Source: Neelides folsomi
Lineage: Eukaryota > Arthropoda > Collembola > Neelipleona > Neelidae
NCBI GenBank assembly: GCA_034687125.1
Contig: JAQGBZ010000002.1
Coordinates: 310,001 to 374,000 of the forward strand
Reading direction: 5' to 3'
Length of the DNA stretch: 64,000 nt
Each line of letters begins with the position of its first letter. The stretch's first letter is position 1. The notes under the pieces were generated by a model, which worked only from the letters and a program-made list of their open reading frames with translations, was not told where the DNA came from and did no database searches. Shown piece after piece: positions 49,901 to 60,296 of this stretch. A program made the translations under genes and the position numbers.

Positions 49901-51646
49901 GGAAGAAGAGGAAAGGAAGAGTCTCTAAGGAGATCTCCCTCCCATCTAATGATCTTATCATCCCGTTTCGCAGAGGGGAAACCCTTTTTATTAACATATG
50001 TAATAATAACCAAAGGAGGAATTTGAAGGATCTATCATTATTAGGCGCCCCGAGGAGCCTTCGACCCTCCCGATCCCCCGGATTCTCATTCTGCCCAGGT
50101 CAGAGGACGATTTATATGCATAAATTATATTAGGACGCAGTTCACTTGCTCCGTTACATCCCGTGGCGTCTTTCCCCCCAAATCCTACATTCCTTCCGAG
50201 GACTCAATTTGCAAATGAAATATGATGGGTTGGGAGGAGAAATGCTAATAATGACTCGCCCTCTTCCCGCTGATGAAGGGACGCTACGTGGGGATTTTTC
50301 CAATGCCCGGCCCAATTCTCCCATTCTCCTCACGCGGGGGGAAACAACTGAGAAGGCAAGACAGAGTGGCAAAGACAACATCTGGCCCCCTCAAACACTT
50401 CAAATAACCAATATAATCCCAGAGATCCAAACCTTCTCTTCTTTGACCACAAAAATCATATAATTTACATAGCACATAATATTGGTATAATATAGGCGAT
50501 TACACTCCATGTTGTCTCTCAAAGGTAAGTTAGTGAAGAAGTGAAGATGATGAGTTCATGAGGGATTTACAATATACATATGTAGTCGGAACGGGTTATT
50601 TAAAATGACAAATGGATTCGGGTCCATAAGTTTTCCTCCAAGGGTGCCCGGGTGAGTGAAGTGACAGAGCCCAATTCTTCGCCACCTGCCTTTCGGAATT
50701 TAAGCCTTCAATTATTGAATTTTAAATGGGGAGTCTGGGAGGTTTACGAGAGGGAGGAAACATGGAGATGAAATAAGAAGGCATCTGTTCGCCTGTTCCG
50801 TCAGGGAAATGAGACAGTGAATAATGGGGAATAATATCTCCCCCTCACCCTTCAATTTTAAAGAGCCGTAAACTTTGATTCCCGAACGGCCTCTCACATC
50901 CACACATTCGGGTCCTGACAAGGAACCAAGTGGTGCGTTTGGAAAGTTCTGTACAAACTCCATATGATTATCACAATCCTCACTCCACCCAATTTCAATG
51001 ATAAAATGAAGTGCGTTGGACGGCGACGACGACGACAATGTTGAGATACATATAGTAATATATATTCACGTCTCTTCAACTCCCAACTTCCCTTACATGA
51101 ATTATTCAAAAAGGAATTTAAAGAGACAACCAACTGTGCGTAGATACATATGGTTGCTTACAAAACTCACAATTTCTCTTCCAGTTTTATTATCCAGTTT
51201 GCCCTGCACGACCCTCCAAATTTGTTCCCATCCCTCATGAACTCAACGATCGATTGGATTCAGAGAAATAAAAGATCAATTCGCAAATTACAAATTACAT
51301 TTAACTAATTTGAACAAAGCAGAGCTTTATGATTTCATTCCTTTCAATTGTTTCCATTTATTTTCAATATTCCACCATTGAATCGAAATTGAATAGAAAT
51401 TCGACGAATTTGAATCTCACTCAAAGCCATATCTTGAAGGATTTCCCATTCTATTAAACTTGATAATAAGTGGAGGGATTAATAAATATTATTATTATTA
51501 ATTGGATTTTGGAATACAATGAATTGTTGATACAATTTGTAATGCCAACTTATAGATTTAGGAGAAAAAATGTATGTTGAATGCGAATTGAAAATGAACA
51601 ACTTAAAGATTAAAAATTGACCATGAAATTAATTTTATTTTCATCA

Positions 51647-51652
51647 TTTATT
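51647..51652 (-). terminator. Poly(A) signal of the ALDH16-like gene
   Basis: AATAAA on the minus strand about 70 bases after the TAA stop. A second copy lies 13 bases further on, at 51634-51639. Confidence 0.6.
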
Positions 51653-51719
51653 AAGCCAAGATCTTCACCGAGAAAATTCAGCAAAATTTAAAGAGCAAAT
51701 CCAAGAGGTTTAATTTTTC

Positions 51720-52359
51720 TTACAAATGAACAATCTTTTGAATTTCAAAATCTTTGGCTCGAATTTGGAAATTTTTCTTGAGTCCTTCCACGCTGTCGAC
51801 TCGAACGGTGTTTTTCCCTATTGGGATTCCTTCAAAGTCCACCCCATCCAAAGCATCCGGATAAACCACCCAAGTGAATGGCGGTGAAGACCGAAGGCCC
51901 CCAATGATCTTAAGCCCCTTGACATAAGAAATGACCGCAAAGTTGATGGCGTATGGAAGCAGACTGATACAATTCCCAATTAATCGTTCGCCTGATGGAT
52001 CCGAGGAGTCGAAGAGAACGACGACGGGGGATCCTTTGAGAAGAGCCAAAAAGAGCGGAGTTAAAATCTCAATTGGTGTCATTTGACTCGAAGAGATGTA
52101 AAGAATTGCCGTGAGGGCAATTGGACGTGCGAGGCTGTTGATATTCCAAGGAGATTCTTCCTCATCATCCGGCCCATTGTCCAACGCCGCTGTCATCAAC
52201 TCCGACTCGAATGTTGAGATGTTTGTGAGGGAATTGTTAGTGTCGGACTCGAGATCTCGAAGGAGCATCACAAGAGTTGAAAATCTTCCTTTTCGACCCA
52301 GCGTGCCCCACTTGGACCCAGACGTGATTCCAAACAGACGCTCCAATTTAACTTCATCC
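51720..52359 (-). CDS. ALDH16-like terminal exon: truncated second ALDH unit
   Basis: It adds 213 residues. An acidic stretch (DNGPDDEEESPW) separates a helix-rich segment from the partial Rossmann unit ALTAILYISSSQMTPIEILT and ALLKGSPVVVLFDSSDPSGE, which aligns with 'PL..l..l.PALA.GN.VV..ps'. The catalytic half of this second unit is missing, as in known ALDH16 proteins. It ends KIVHL and TAA. Confidence 0.88.
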
Positions 52360-55300
52360 CTTAAATAGAAAATAATAAGGATTTATCTTCTAAATTTATA
52401 TGGCAATTTAGTAAAATCATCCAACTAATTTATAATGCTCAAAAATTGAAAACAATATAATTTTATATGAATACTCTGTTGTGTCGGAATTGTCTCGGTT
52501 CATTGGTTCCTTATTCTGAAGTTGTCCAAGCATTAAACTTGGCTTTGGAATTCCCGGTTTTCCTATCTGATTTATCCAAACGTCAGAACCCTGGAAATTA
52601 ACATTTTATTTAACTAAACGTTTAAGGATTGAAAAGGGCAAATTGATGTTTGAACAAATTATGCAAAAAGGTAATTTAACTTAATTTATAATTGAAATGA
52701 AATGAAAAATGAAGGATGAGAAAGATTATGAACTCATTGTTAGAGTTATACAATAGTATACAATACATAGTTGTATTTAATACATAGTACTTATATGTAA
52801 GTGTATGTATAAACTAAAGGAGCTTAACATTAAGGACATTACTTTGTTTTAAAAAGGATACAAAGGATCTCATATATGCTAAAATTAGGCCATTTTATTA
52901 TTTTATTCCTTGGAAGTGTTCAAACTCATTTCGGCGTCTTCCCAAAGAGAACTTCCATATGAATGAACTATGTATTAAACAGTTTAAAGATGGTTGGATA
53001 TTAACTATAAGATAAGATATTTATTTTCCATTGCAATAATCATTTTTACAGATAAATAAATTAATATTAGAACTATATACACAGCGTTCCCTTCCAAGGC
53101 TATTTAATAGAATATGAAGATCCTGGGAAAATTATTTCAGTCGAACATCTCACTTCCTATATCTTTTTCTCCACCTTTTTCTAAAATCATTGGAAAAATG
53201 AATTTAAAAATGAATTTTAATTTAAAATTTAACTCGCTCGAATTGTGCGGTTAATTGTTTTAGTGGATCGAAGGGTTAAATGAGCTTTTGAGAAAACAAG
53301 AATCTTTTTCTTGGCTCAATCAAGAGGATTTAATTATTAGAGTCTGAGGGGATAAGAAGAGGATTAAGAATAAATGAGAAAAGGTTACTTTGGAAGAGTT
53401 ACAGATTTCATCTATTGAAACCTATCCAGAATTTCTATTAAATGTAAAGGAAATTTCCCGTTTCTGACTATTCAGAATGACCAAGAATTTTTAATATGGA
53501 TCTGAAGGGAAGGTCGTAAAGAGATGAAATAGATATTCATAGTCGAAAGTCACACTATGAACAATCTGCGGTGTCTTTGACCAACTGCGTCATCGCCCAG
53601 ATGACCAACGGCAAACATTAAAAAGTTCATTGAAAAAATGGACCAAAAGTTCAACTTAATCCATCGATTGGTCAAAAATGTGTTTTTCAACTTTGGGGAA
53701 ATCGAAGAGCAATTTGGGTTAAGAAACTTTTTAACACAGATGAATTCCATCTGCTCAATATTAGTAATTAAATAGAAGAGTTGGAGTTCACCGGAATGTG
53801 TGATTTTAACAACATGGGGTTTATTCGAAAAATGTTGATCGTCGATTGACAAATAATTTCATAAGTTTGAACAAAGTTGTCAATTTTCTCAGAAATGAGT
53901 CTTAAAAACATTTCCACGAATGCGAATGATAAGAATAATAACAATTGTAGGTTTTGAGCTTTATAAATTTTGACAATAAATATGATTTAATGGATGGAAT
54001 TAACTTCTTTTAAATCAATTAGTGTCTAGAGCAAATTTCGTAATAATAATAATAATTTGGAATTTGAGTTATAGAATTGAATGAGATTTGAGTTAAATGA
54101 ACCAAACAATATGTTTATTATAATAATCATCAGTGAAAGCTAAGTAATTGTAAGTTCGAAACTAAAATTAAAATTCATTGTTTGATCAATTTGCGGATTT
54201 TACCTGTCTTTGTCAACAAAAGTGTTGAATCATAATATATAAGTAATATCAATTAGATTATATCATTACTGTTGTTTGTGTAAATAACGGCGACATTCGT
54301 ACATTATAAATGTTATGTAAAAGTGTCATTGAAAAACCAGTCAAGCCACTTCCACCTTTAATCCCGACGACGCAATCCAAAGGCCCCACTTTGGGTCATT
54401 TGGAAGGACTTTTGAGGATCCAATAAATTCTCAATTTCCCCAAATGAGTAATGCAGAGGAAGAAGTGGACGTCCGTGTTTTCGTCCTCATCCTTCCTTAA
54501 GAGCATTGGAATTGAAATGGGCCAAGGGCGCGGAACTGACGAAGAGATCAATTTCCTCCTCAAATTCCTCATTACTTCACTTGGAGAACAACGTGGAACA
54601 TTGTCTTAAAGATGAAGATCAAAATGGTTTTAATTCTTCTCATACTTCCCTTCCTCATCTCCAATGCGGAGTCTGGTGAGAGGAACTTGGATTTAAAATT
54701 GATTTTTAAAATTGTTTAAAATATTTTAAAATTGTGTTCAACAGCTCGACGAGTGAAGAGGAAGAAGCAGAATGCAGAGGAAGATGATAATCCCATTGAC
54801 ACTTTGGGGACCGTCGGGGACAAAACGTTTTGCTCAGGGAAGAAAATGGTAAAATGATTTTAATTCATCTACTAATAGGATTAAAGTGAAGAAGGATTTT
54901 AAGTTGGAATAATTAAATTTGAGCAAAGATGAAATGGGGCGACGCTCTCGATTTCTGCCACTCTTTTCAAATGGGCCTGGGTAGGTTGAAATATTATTAG
55001 CTGGGATTGAATCTCCTTTAAATTCATTTATCCTTTCTCTCTCTTGTTGTAATGCATATGTGAAATTTAATTTAGCGACGATCAGAACGGACGAGGAGCA
55101 AAATTGCGTAGTTGGAGGGATGGAAGAAAAAGGGCATGGTAATTTTCATTTCCTCATCATCCGGACTCTTTTAATGAAGGGAGTGGATTGTAATTAGATT
55201 GTCTTTGGATCTCTGCGACCGACTTGTTTAATGAACGCAACTGGCGTTGGATGGAAGGATGGAAAAAAATCAGTTTTAACAAATGGGCAAAGGGAGAAGC

Positions 55301-58300
55301 AACGAAGGAAAACCTGGACAATAATTGTGCTTACATTGAAGCGTCAGGCAAATGGTTCCCAACTTCTTGTTCTCGAGATATGAACATTCCACTATGTGAG
55401 AGGATTGACATGGAAGAATGAACGGACGACATTTAATTTATGTAGACAAACAAGTTATGTACAAACGAATCATTAAAGTTACATCTTGGCGACAAGAGTT
55501 ATCAAAGTACATTTGTACTTAATTAACTACAACTAACACATATTGTGTCATTATAGTCTCCAAGTCGAATTGTCTGTCATTGAAAATGTAATTTATGTAA
55601 TGTTAATAAAATAATAATTTATTTAAAATATTTAAAAATTGGATGAAATAAACCTCATGGCCTTTTGTATGCATTTATATTTTTGTATGCATTATATTAA
55701 TTATAATATCCATCATGATTCATGATCATATTTAAATAATATAAATCATTATACTTTACCTTAATGGCCCATGTGATTTCTTTGATAAAGTCAAAGTTGG
55801 AAGCAAAGAGAAAAACAGAGTTGTCGTCTCCATAGGCATTGGCCATTGATAAAACTTCCGCCGGACTCCTGAAAGGAATGAGAACGAGCAAATGACCTAA
55901 GCCGGGTGTTGTTGTTCCAACGAGTCTCGACGCTGTTCCGATTTCATAAAAGAGGGTCGGAGCCGAAAAGTCTTTTTCAACTCTCTTCGGGAAGATCTGG
56001 AAGAAAGGAGAAATAAAAAAAACCCTTTGAGGCGAAAGAGGGGAAACTGACTGGGCCAAAGAAGAGAAATAAATGAAAAAACCTGCATTGGAAGAAATCT
56101 CAATTGAAAGAGGAAGAAAAATGACTTCTTCTCATCCCACTTGTAAATTCAGGTTTATGGTTCAATTAACAATAAGTGGATTGTGAACATTTTTTATCAC
56201 AATTTATCCTACGCACTATTTAGCTCTACTCAATTCTGATCAATTCTCTAATGTATGGTATAAATTACTTTGATTATACTATGTATACCACATAGTAGGC
56301 TATATACTAATATATTATATAATACATAATATAAATTATTACATTTGGCTAACTAAGCCAATCATGAATAAGCCTATATAATGCTCATGGTTAGTTATTA
56401 CATCTACACTTCCAGTTATTCCTCATTTGGTCAAAACGTCACTTTTGTCCTCGCTATATCAATTTAATAAATGAAGATCTAAATAAAGTTTAATTACCTT
56501 TGCTCCAAGATCTAAAGCTTCTTCTATCTCTGCAATGGATTCCCCTTTGTTGCGCCGAATGAAATCAACCAATTTGATTTCTGGATCCTCGCTGATTTTC
56601 AAATTCAATAATTTTTCACCCAACTTTTCAATTGTTTCCTCATAAATTGGTTGATGAACAAAAACGAGGGATCTTCCACGTTCTTTGGTCTTTTATTAAA
56701 ACAATTCATAAAATTACCAATCCAAATATAAAAATAAAATAATAAATAAATTGTAAAATCAAATTTAAATAGTTAAAACATAAAATTAAATGGAAAAGGT
56801 CATTGGGAAATAATTAAAAATACTCTGAATCCTGAAGTAGTCGATTCGACGACAATGTTTTCAATGCTGGTTTGAAGATCAGCCGAAGAATGGAGAATGA
56901 AATGAGCTGAATTTCCACCAAGGGTTGGCCCACGAATCACTAAGATATCATTTTCATCCCACATTAAAATAAAGGACTGTTTGTGTTTTAAAAAGTTCAC
57001 TTCCCCCTTAAGCTCTCAATAAATAATTAAAAGAGTTTGGATTGGGGGGATTTATGGGGTGGTGGGGTCATAAATCTCCTTTTTCGAATCCACTAAGCCT
57101 CTTTCTCACAATTTCTAACCTCCAGACAGAAGCCGTTGAGGAGGAAGTCCTCTTAGAGACGGCGATTCTCCACAAATCAGGATTTCGCAAGAGGTTTGTC
57201 TCCTCAGACCTTCCTTCCACTTTTCTCCCGATTTCCGGTCAAGAAGTAGAAGATCAATCGGAGTTCGCCGTAATCTTCAAACAAAGTACAGGAATTCCAT
57301 TCAATTTCATCTTTCTCCCAACCTTTTAACAACTCAAACCTTTCAAAACTCTCACTAATACCTTATTAGTATTAAACGTATCTTACCTAACTAGAGAAAT
57401 AAATGTCCAGTGTTTAGAATCTTTTTTCATTGTCCACAGAATATTTTTTAAATGAGTCAAATGTTGAAATTGCAATAATTTGTAAAGTAAATAAATATCA
57501 AACACTTGTAAAATAAAATGAAAGCAATGATAGTATTATTACACATAGCATGTAAAAATTGCCAATTTAATTCAATTAAATCTTTTTTTAATCTAAATCT
57601 GATTCTGGAATTTGAATCTCAATTGTTATTACATCTGTTTGGAGTTTTCATATAGGCAATTTGGGTAAATTCATTACAGTCCTTGGTGGATGGGAAATGC
57701 ATTGGATGGATAAAAGACGTCCATTAAGTTAAGAGCCCCTTTTAGCCTTCATCTTGGTAGGAATAAGGAACATCATTTCTTACTTAGACTTATTGAGCAG
57801 ATCTATTAAGAAAGCAGGCGGGAGAACGCACGTCGCGTCTTCTCCACTCTTCACACTCAGTCCAAAAATGACCCGACCATCAAATCCCATCGCTCGACTC
57901 AACAACGGAAGAAACCGAGAAAGACACGCCGTTTGGCTCTCAAGCTCACAGAGAAAAACAACCACGCGTTTTCCACTCCCTTAATAATTAAATAAATAAT
58001 AAATAAAATATAAATATAAATATAAACAAATAAAATAATTTTTCTCTTCAAAACTATATTTAGAGGTCAAATGGAGGTAAATGAATCATTTTTATTTGGA
58101 TTAATTAACATACCTTGGAGTGTTTGATTCGTTGGAGTTATTAGCCCTTTCCATCCCTTTGAATCAAACTCTTTAACTTGCCAGAGTGGAATTCGGGTTG
58201 AGAAAGCTTCGACAGAGCATAAATCATTCTCATGCTCTTCAACAAGAGATCGGAGTCTGTGTAATTAAATGAGAATGAAAACCACAACCCTTTCACCGAC

Positions 58301-59250
58301 CCACCCCGCAAATCTCATAGCTTCTCACATCAAACCAATTTGGTTGAGAATAACCCGGAATTGAACACAATTTGTTGTTAATGAGATCGTATGGCCATTA
58401 GGGACATTTCATACATCGTAAGACTATCTCTGTACTGTAACATATCCTACAGCTTACCTTTTACTTCGGTCCCAAATGTCAGGTTGAGGAGCGGCGACTG
58501 AGGGACATTCGGCCGCCTTCTTCACAATCAACTCAACCATTGAAGAATCCAAGTACCGAAGCGAAATCTCCTTTTTCCCAATTCTAAAATGGTCGTAAAC
58601 GGTATCCATGTCACTTTGGACACTTTGGCCACTCGCCACTGACGTGATTTGATTCTCCTTCCCTGAGACCCATTTCTGAAATAGGAATAATAAACATTGG
58701 AAAAATGAACTTCCAAATAAAAACAAAGTTTTCACAATGTCTAATTTATGATACATTATATAAGTACTTACTTAATAGGTTATGTTGGGTTATTAATTAT
58801 ATAAGTACTACTTACATAAGGCGTGTATACAGGTATGGCCAATGTTATAAGTTTGTTATTTAAAGGGCTAAGTAGGAAATGTTAATTTCTAATAGGCAAA
58901 ATTAATCGGTCAATAACGAAACCTCCAAAACGAAGAAACAAATGGGGGGAAAATAGGAATAGCTATTTAGGTTTATTACACCTACTTTTAATTCTAGACA
59001 TATCTACAATTACTAGGGAAGGACTTGAGGGAATTTTAGCATGAATTTGGACAAGATTTAAAATGCTGGTAATAGTGTTAAAAGAAGAAGAGCAGAATTA
59101 AGATTCGTTTGAATGAAATTTTCCTTTTATTACCTCACGAATTTCTAATAATGGAGATGCCGGAGAGGAACCACAACTTACAAATGCCTTTAAACTGGAT
59201 TTTATAAGGAATTCAAAGGAGGATGTTTGTGTTGAGGTGTGTGGAATCAT
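51720..59250 (-). CDS. ALDH16A1: ALDH16A1-like aldehyde dehydrogenase superfamily protein, probable pseudoenzyme
   Basis: Ten exons in transcription order are 59250-59134, 58675-58458, 58256-58114, 57979-57784, 57274-57120, 56999-56824, 56689-56498, 55996-55760, 52590-52475 and 52359-51720. They total 2190 nt and join in phase into 729 residues plus stop (human ALDH16A1 has about 800). The first domain shows RSLVEEHENDLCSVEAF, WKGLITPTNQ (equivalent of 'G.I.PWN'), CEILICGESPSLRG, GGNSAHFILHSSADLQTSIE ('GGKSP.iVf.dADl..A'), SAPTLFYEI, SPAEVLSMAN and GSDVWINQIG. The last exon carries a second, incomplete ALDH unit (TPIEILTPLFLALLKGSPVVV). No cysteine sits at the catalytic position (STTSGFR instead of 'GQ.C') and the 'ELGGK' glutamate is absent. 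Mammalian ALDH16A1 also lacks the cysteine. The start Met (59250) is the least certain part. The eighth intron contains a C-type lectin on the other strand. Confidence 0.88.
54612..55421 (+). CDS. Secreted C-type lectin-like protein, nested in an intron
   Basis: Five exons (54612-54675, 54745-54848, 54929-54980, 55076-55138, 55198-55421) give 168 residues. Residues 1-20 are a clear signal peptide (MKIKMVLILLILPFLISNA), followed by a dibasic-rich segment (RRVKRKKQ) that could be a pro-region. The lectin fold is read from TFCSGKK, KWGDALDFCHSF, LATIRTDEEQNC, CLWISATDLFNERNWRW, FNKWAKGEA, NNCAYI, GKWFPTSC and IPLCER. Conserved cysteines and tryptophans of the long-form domain are present. The sugar/calcium triplet expected after WAKGE (EPN or QPD) is ATK and the WND motif is WFP, so classical calcium-dependent binding is unlikely. 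Arthropods use expanded sets of such proteins in immunity and in venom or saliva; which applies here is not visible. Confidence 0.93.
55198..55421 (+). CDS. Lectin terminal exon with the carbohydrate-recognition core
   Basis: Phase 1 entry completes Asp of DCLWISA. It includes WRWMEGWKKI, FNKWAKGEATKENLDNNC, SGKWFPTSC and NIPLCER, and ends DMEE then TGA. Confidence 0.93.
55605..55610 (+). terminator. Poly(A) signal of the lectin gene
   Basis: AATAAA about 185 bases past the stop codon, inside the ALDH16-like intron. Confidence 0.55.
56824..56999 (-). CDS. ALDH16-like exon spanning the lost catalytic site
   Basis: It encodes VIRGPTLGGNSAHFILHSS and ADLQTSIENIVVESTTSGFR. In active enzymes this interval holds 'ELGGKSP' with the general-base Glu and, about 30 residues later, 'GQ.C' with the nucleophile. 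Neither residue is present. A phase-1 start at 56999 is required by exon 5; starting at the better CAG acceptor at 56973 breaks that frame. Confidence 0.8.
57120..57274 (-). CDS. ALDH16-like exon 5 (NAD-fold, FCG region)
   Basis: Phase 2 in and phase 1 out. It encodes IDLLLLDRKSGEKWKEG and CEILICGESPSLRGLPPQ, which lines up with the ALDH16 form of the 'iaFTGS...G' segment. The plus strand is also open here (to 57329), but that frame has no homology. Confidence 0.75.
59134..59250 (-). CDS. ALDH16-like first exon (start codon tentative)
   Basis: It has 39 codons from ATG at 59248-59250 to a GTAATA donor, joining in phase 0 to KWVSGKENQ of exon 2, the expected 'VNGKW' neighbourhood. The N-terminus is Ser/Pro rich and poorly conserved in this family, so another upstream start is possible. 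Confidence 0.6.
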
Positions 59251-59592
59251 TACTTTTATTATGGGAAAAGGAAGTTAAGAGCCAATGTTGGTTCTTCATT
59301 TAAAGGCTCAAAGGGTTTACTCAAAACAGGGAAGTATAGAAGTCCTAAAATTTACACCTACCAGATACGTTTATAAACTATAACCTGGTTCTACTATATT
59401 ACTTAAATGTAATACTCCATACCTATTACCTATCCATATATATATTTCTAATGCCTATATTCCCAGAAGGAGACTGTTAGTTATATTTATACAGGACATA
59501 TCATTAATAATTCCGTAACATCACGGGGAGAATTTTAAACTCGAGCTTCCACACACACACACATATTCATTGTCTATTGTATCCTGTGAGTA

Positions 59593-59940
59593 ATGCGAAA
59601 TGAGTTTAGAATGTCAGAAGAAAGAAAATGGGAGAACCCGAGGCGGAAGGGCCATAAAATGAAACACTTATTACCAAAATTGTTGAGAAATTCTCGAGTT
59701 GATCCTCATTATAGGCCATGGTCCGGAAGATATTTCGGAGAACACTTCGATCGCCCTTCCTCTCCACTTCAACCATTTTCTCTGACGGAACAGAAACTCT
59801 CTATGCAGATCCAACAACACTCACTCTCCCAGATCAACCAAATGATGGATCATAGACCCAATACGAATTCCCCTCAATATTTCACATATGTTGGAGTGAA
59901 CGACAAGGACTTGTATGAATTTTATCTTACATTAATATGA
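59593..59940 (+). CDS. Unrecognised 115-codon frame upstream of the ALDH16-like gene
   Basis: The translation is basic at the start (EERKWENPRRKGHK), then RNSRVDPHYRPWSGRYFGEH, Gln/Ser-rich, and ends NDKDLYEFYLTLI. The opposite strand has stops in all frames. It is GC-richer than its flanks. It would be divergent from the ALDH16-like promoter. It could be a terminal exon or a single-exon gene; no family is recognised. Confidence 0.35.
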   Translation: MRNEFRMSEERKWENPRRKGHKMKHLLPKLLRNSRVDPHYRPWSGRYFGEHFDRPSSPLQPFSLTEQKLSMQIQQHSLSQINQMMDHRPNTNSPQYFTYVGVNDKDLYEFYLTLI

Positions 59941-60215
59941 ATACACATAAAATATTTATGTATGCACTTCCAACATCGTGGATTATTCTGTAAATATAGA
60001 TGTATGTGTGTGTGAATGTATTGAGAGTGAGTATTTATCAGTACACACAAAAAATATACAAATGTGTAGTACAAATGTACATGTACCATGGTAGTAGTGA
60101 TAAGACTATTGTACAGTATATCTATTTATCTATTCATTATGGATATGAAGAAGGAATAGTCAAATGACCTTCTTTCCAGATCAAGAGACTCATTTGTATA
60201 TCAATCATCATCTCT

Positions 60216-60296
60216 TCATTTCTCCCTCATATGGCAAATGGTTGATCTTATGATTTCAATAGCTTCGAACAATGTCTGGTCCTCTGGTTTAAGCCG
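60216..60296 (-). CDS. Candidate terminal exon of an unidentified gene
   Basis: A good acceptor (CCCCTTGTTCCAG) is followed in phase 0 by 26 codons (RLKPEDQTLFEAIEIIRS then TICHMREK) and TGA. The peptide is helix-like and charged. Earlier exons would lie to the right; I could not identify them before the window edge. Confidence 0.4.
   Translation of the reverse strand, partial: RLKPEDQTLFEAIEIIRSTICHMREK

Larger units (their letters stand above)
36004..51646. other. Non-coding region, probably upstream intron/flank of the dpr-like gene
   Basis: About 15.6 kb. Alternating AT-rich and GC-richer patches (41,200-42,700, 45,400-46,200, 49,100-50,400). Many short frames occur on both strands, the longest 125 codons, none with a recognised domain. 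A first exon of the dpr-like gene encoding a signal peptide may be here or beyond; I could not place it. Structured items (40145-40195, 43707-43727, 45026-45095, 46880-46914) are listed separately. Confidence 0.55.
52591..55759 (-). other. Large intron of the ALDH16-like gene hosting an antisense lectin
   Basis: 3.2 kb between exons 8 and 9. The remaining introns of this gene are mostly below 600 bases. It contains all five exons of the C-type lectin on the plus strand. A 100-codon frame on the minus strand (53550-53852) has no recognised homology and no fitting splice sites. Confidence 0.8.

Noticed and set aside
53550-53852. 100-codon minus-strand frame in the ALDH16-like intron, as a possible cassette exon
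   Set aside because: ALDH homology runs directly from exon 8 (ending TWAIK) to exon 9 (starting GSDVWIN), so no extra exon is needed.
57042-57329. 95-codon plus-strand frame with an apparent acceptor
   Set aside because: The minus strand carries ALDH16-like exon 5 here, with matching phases and the ICGESPSLRG motif. The plus-strand peptide resembles nothing known.
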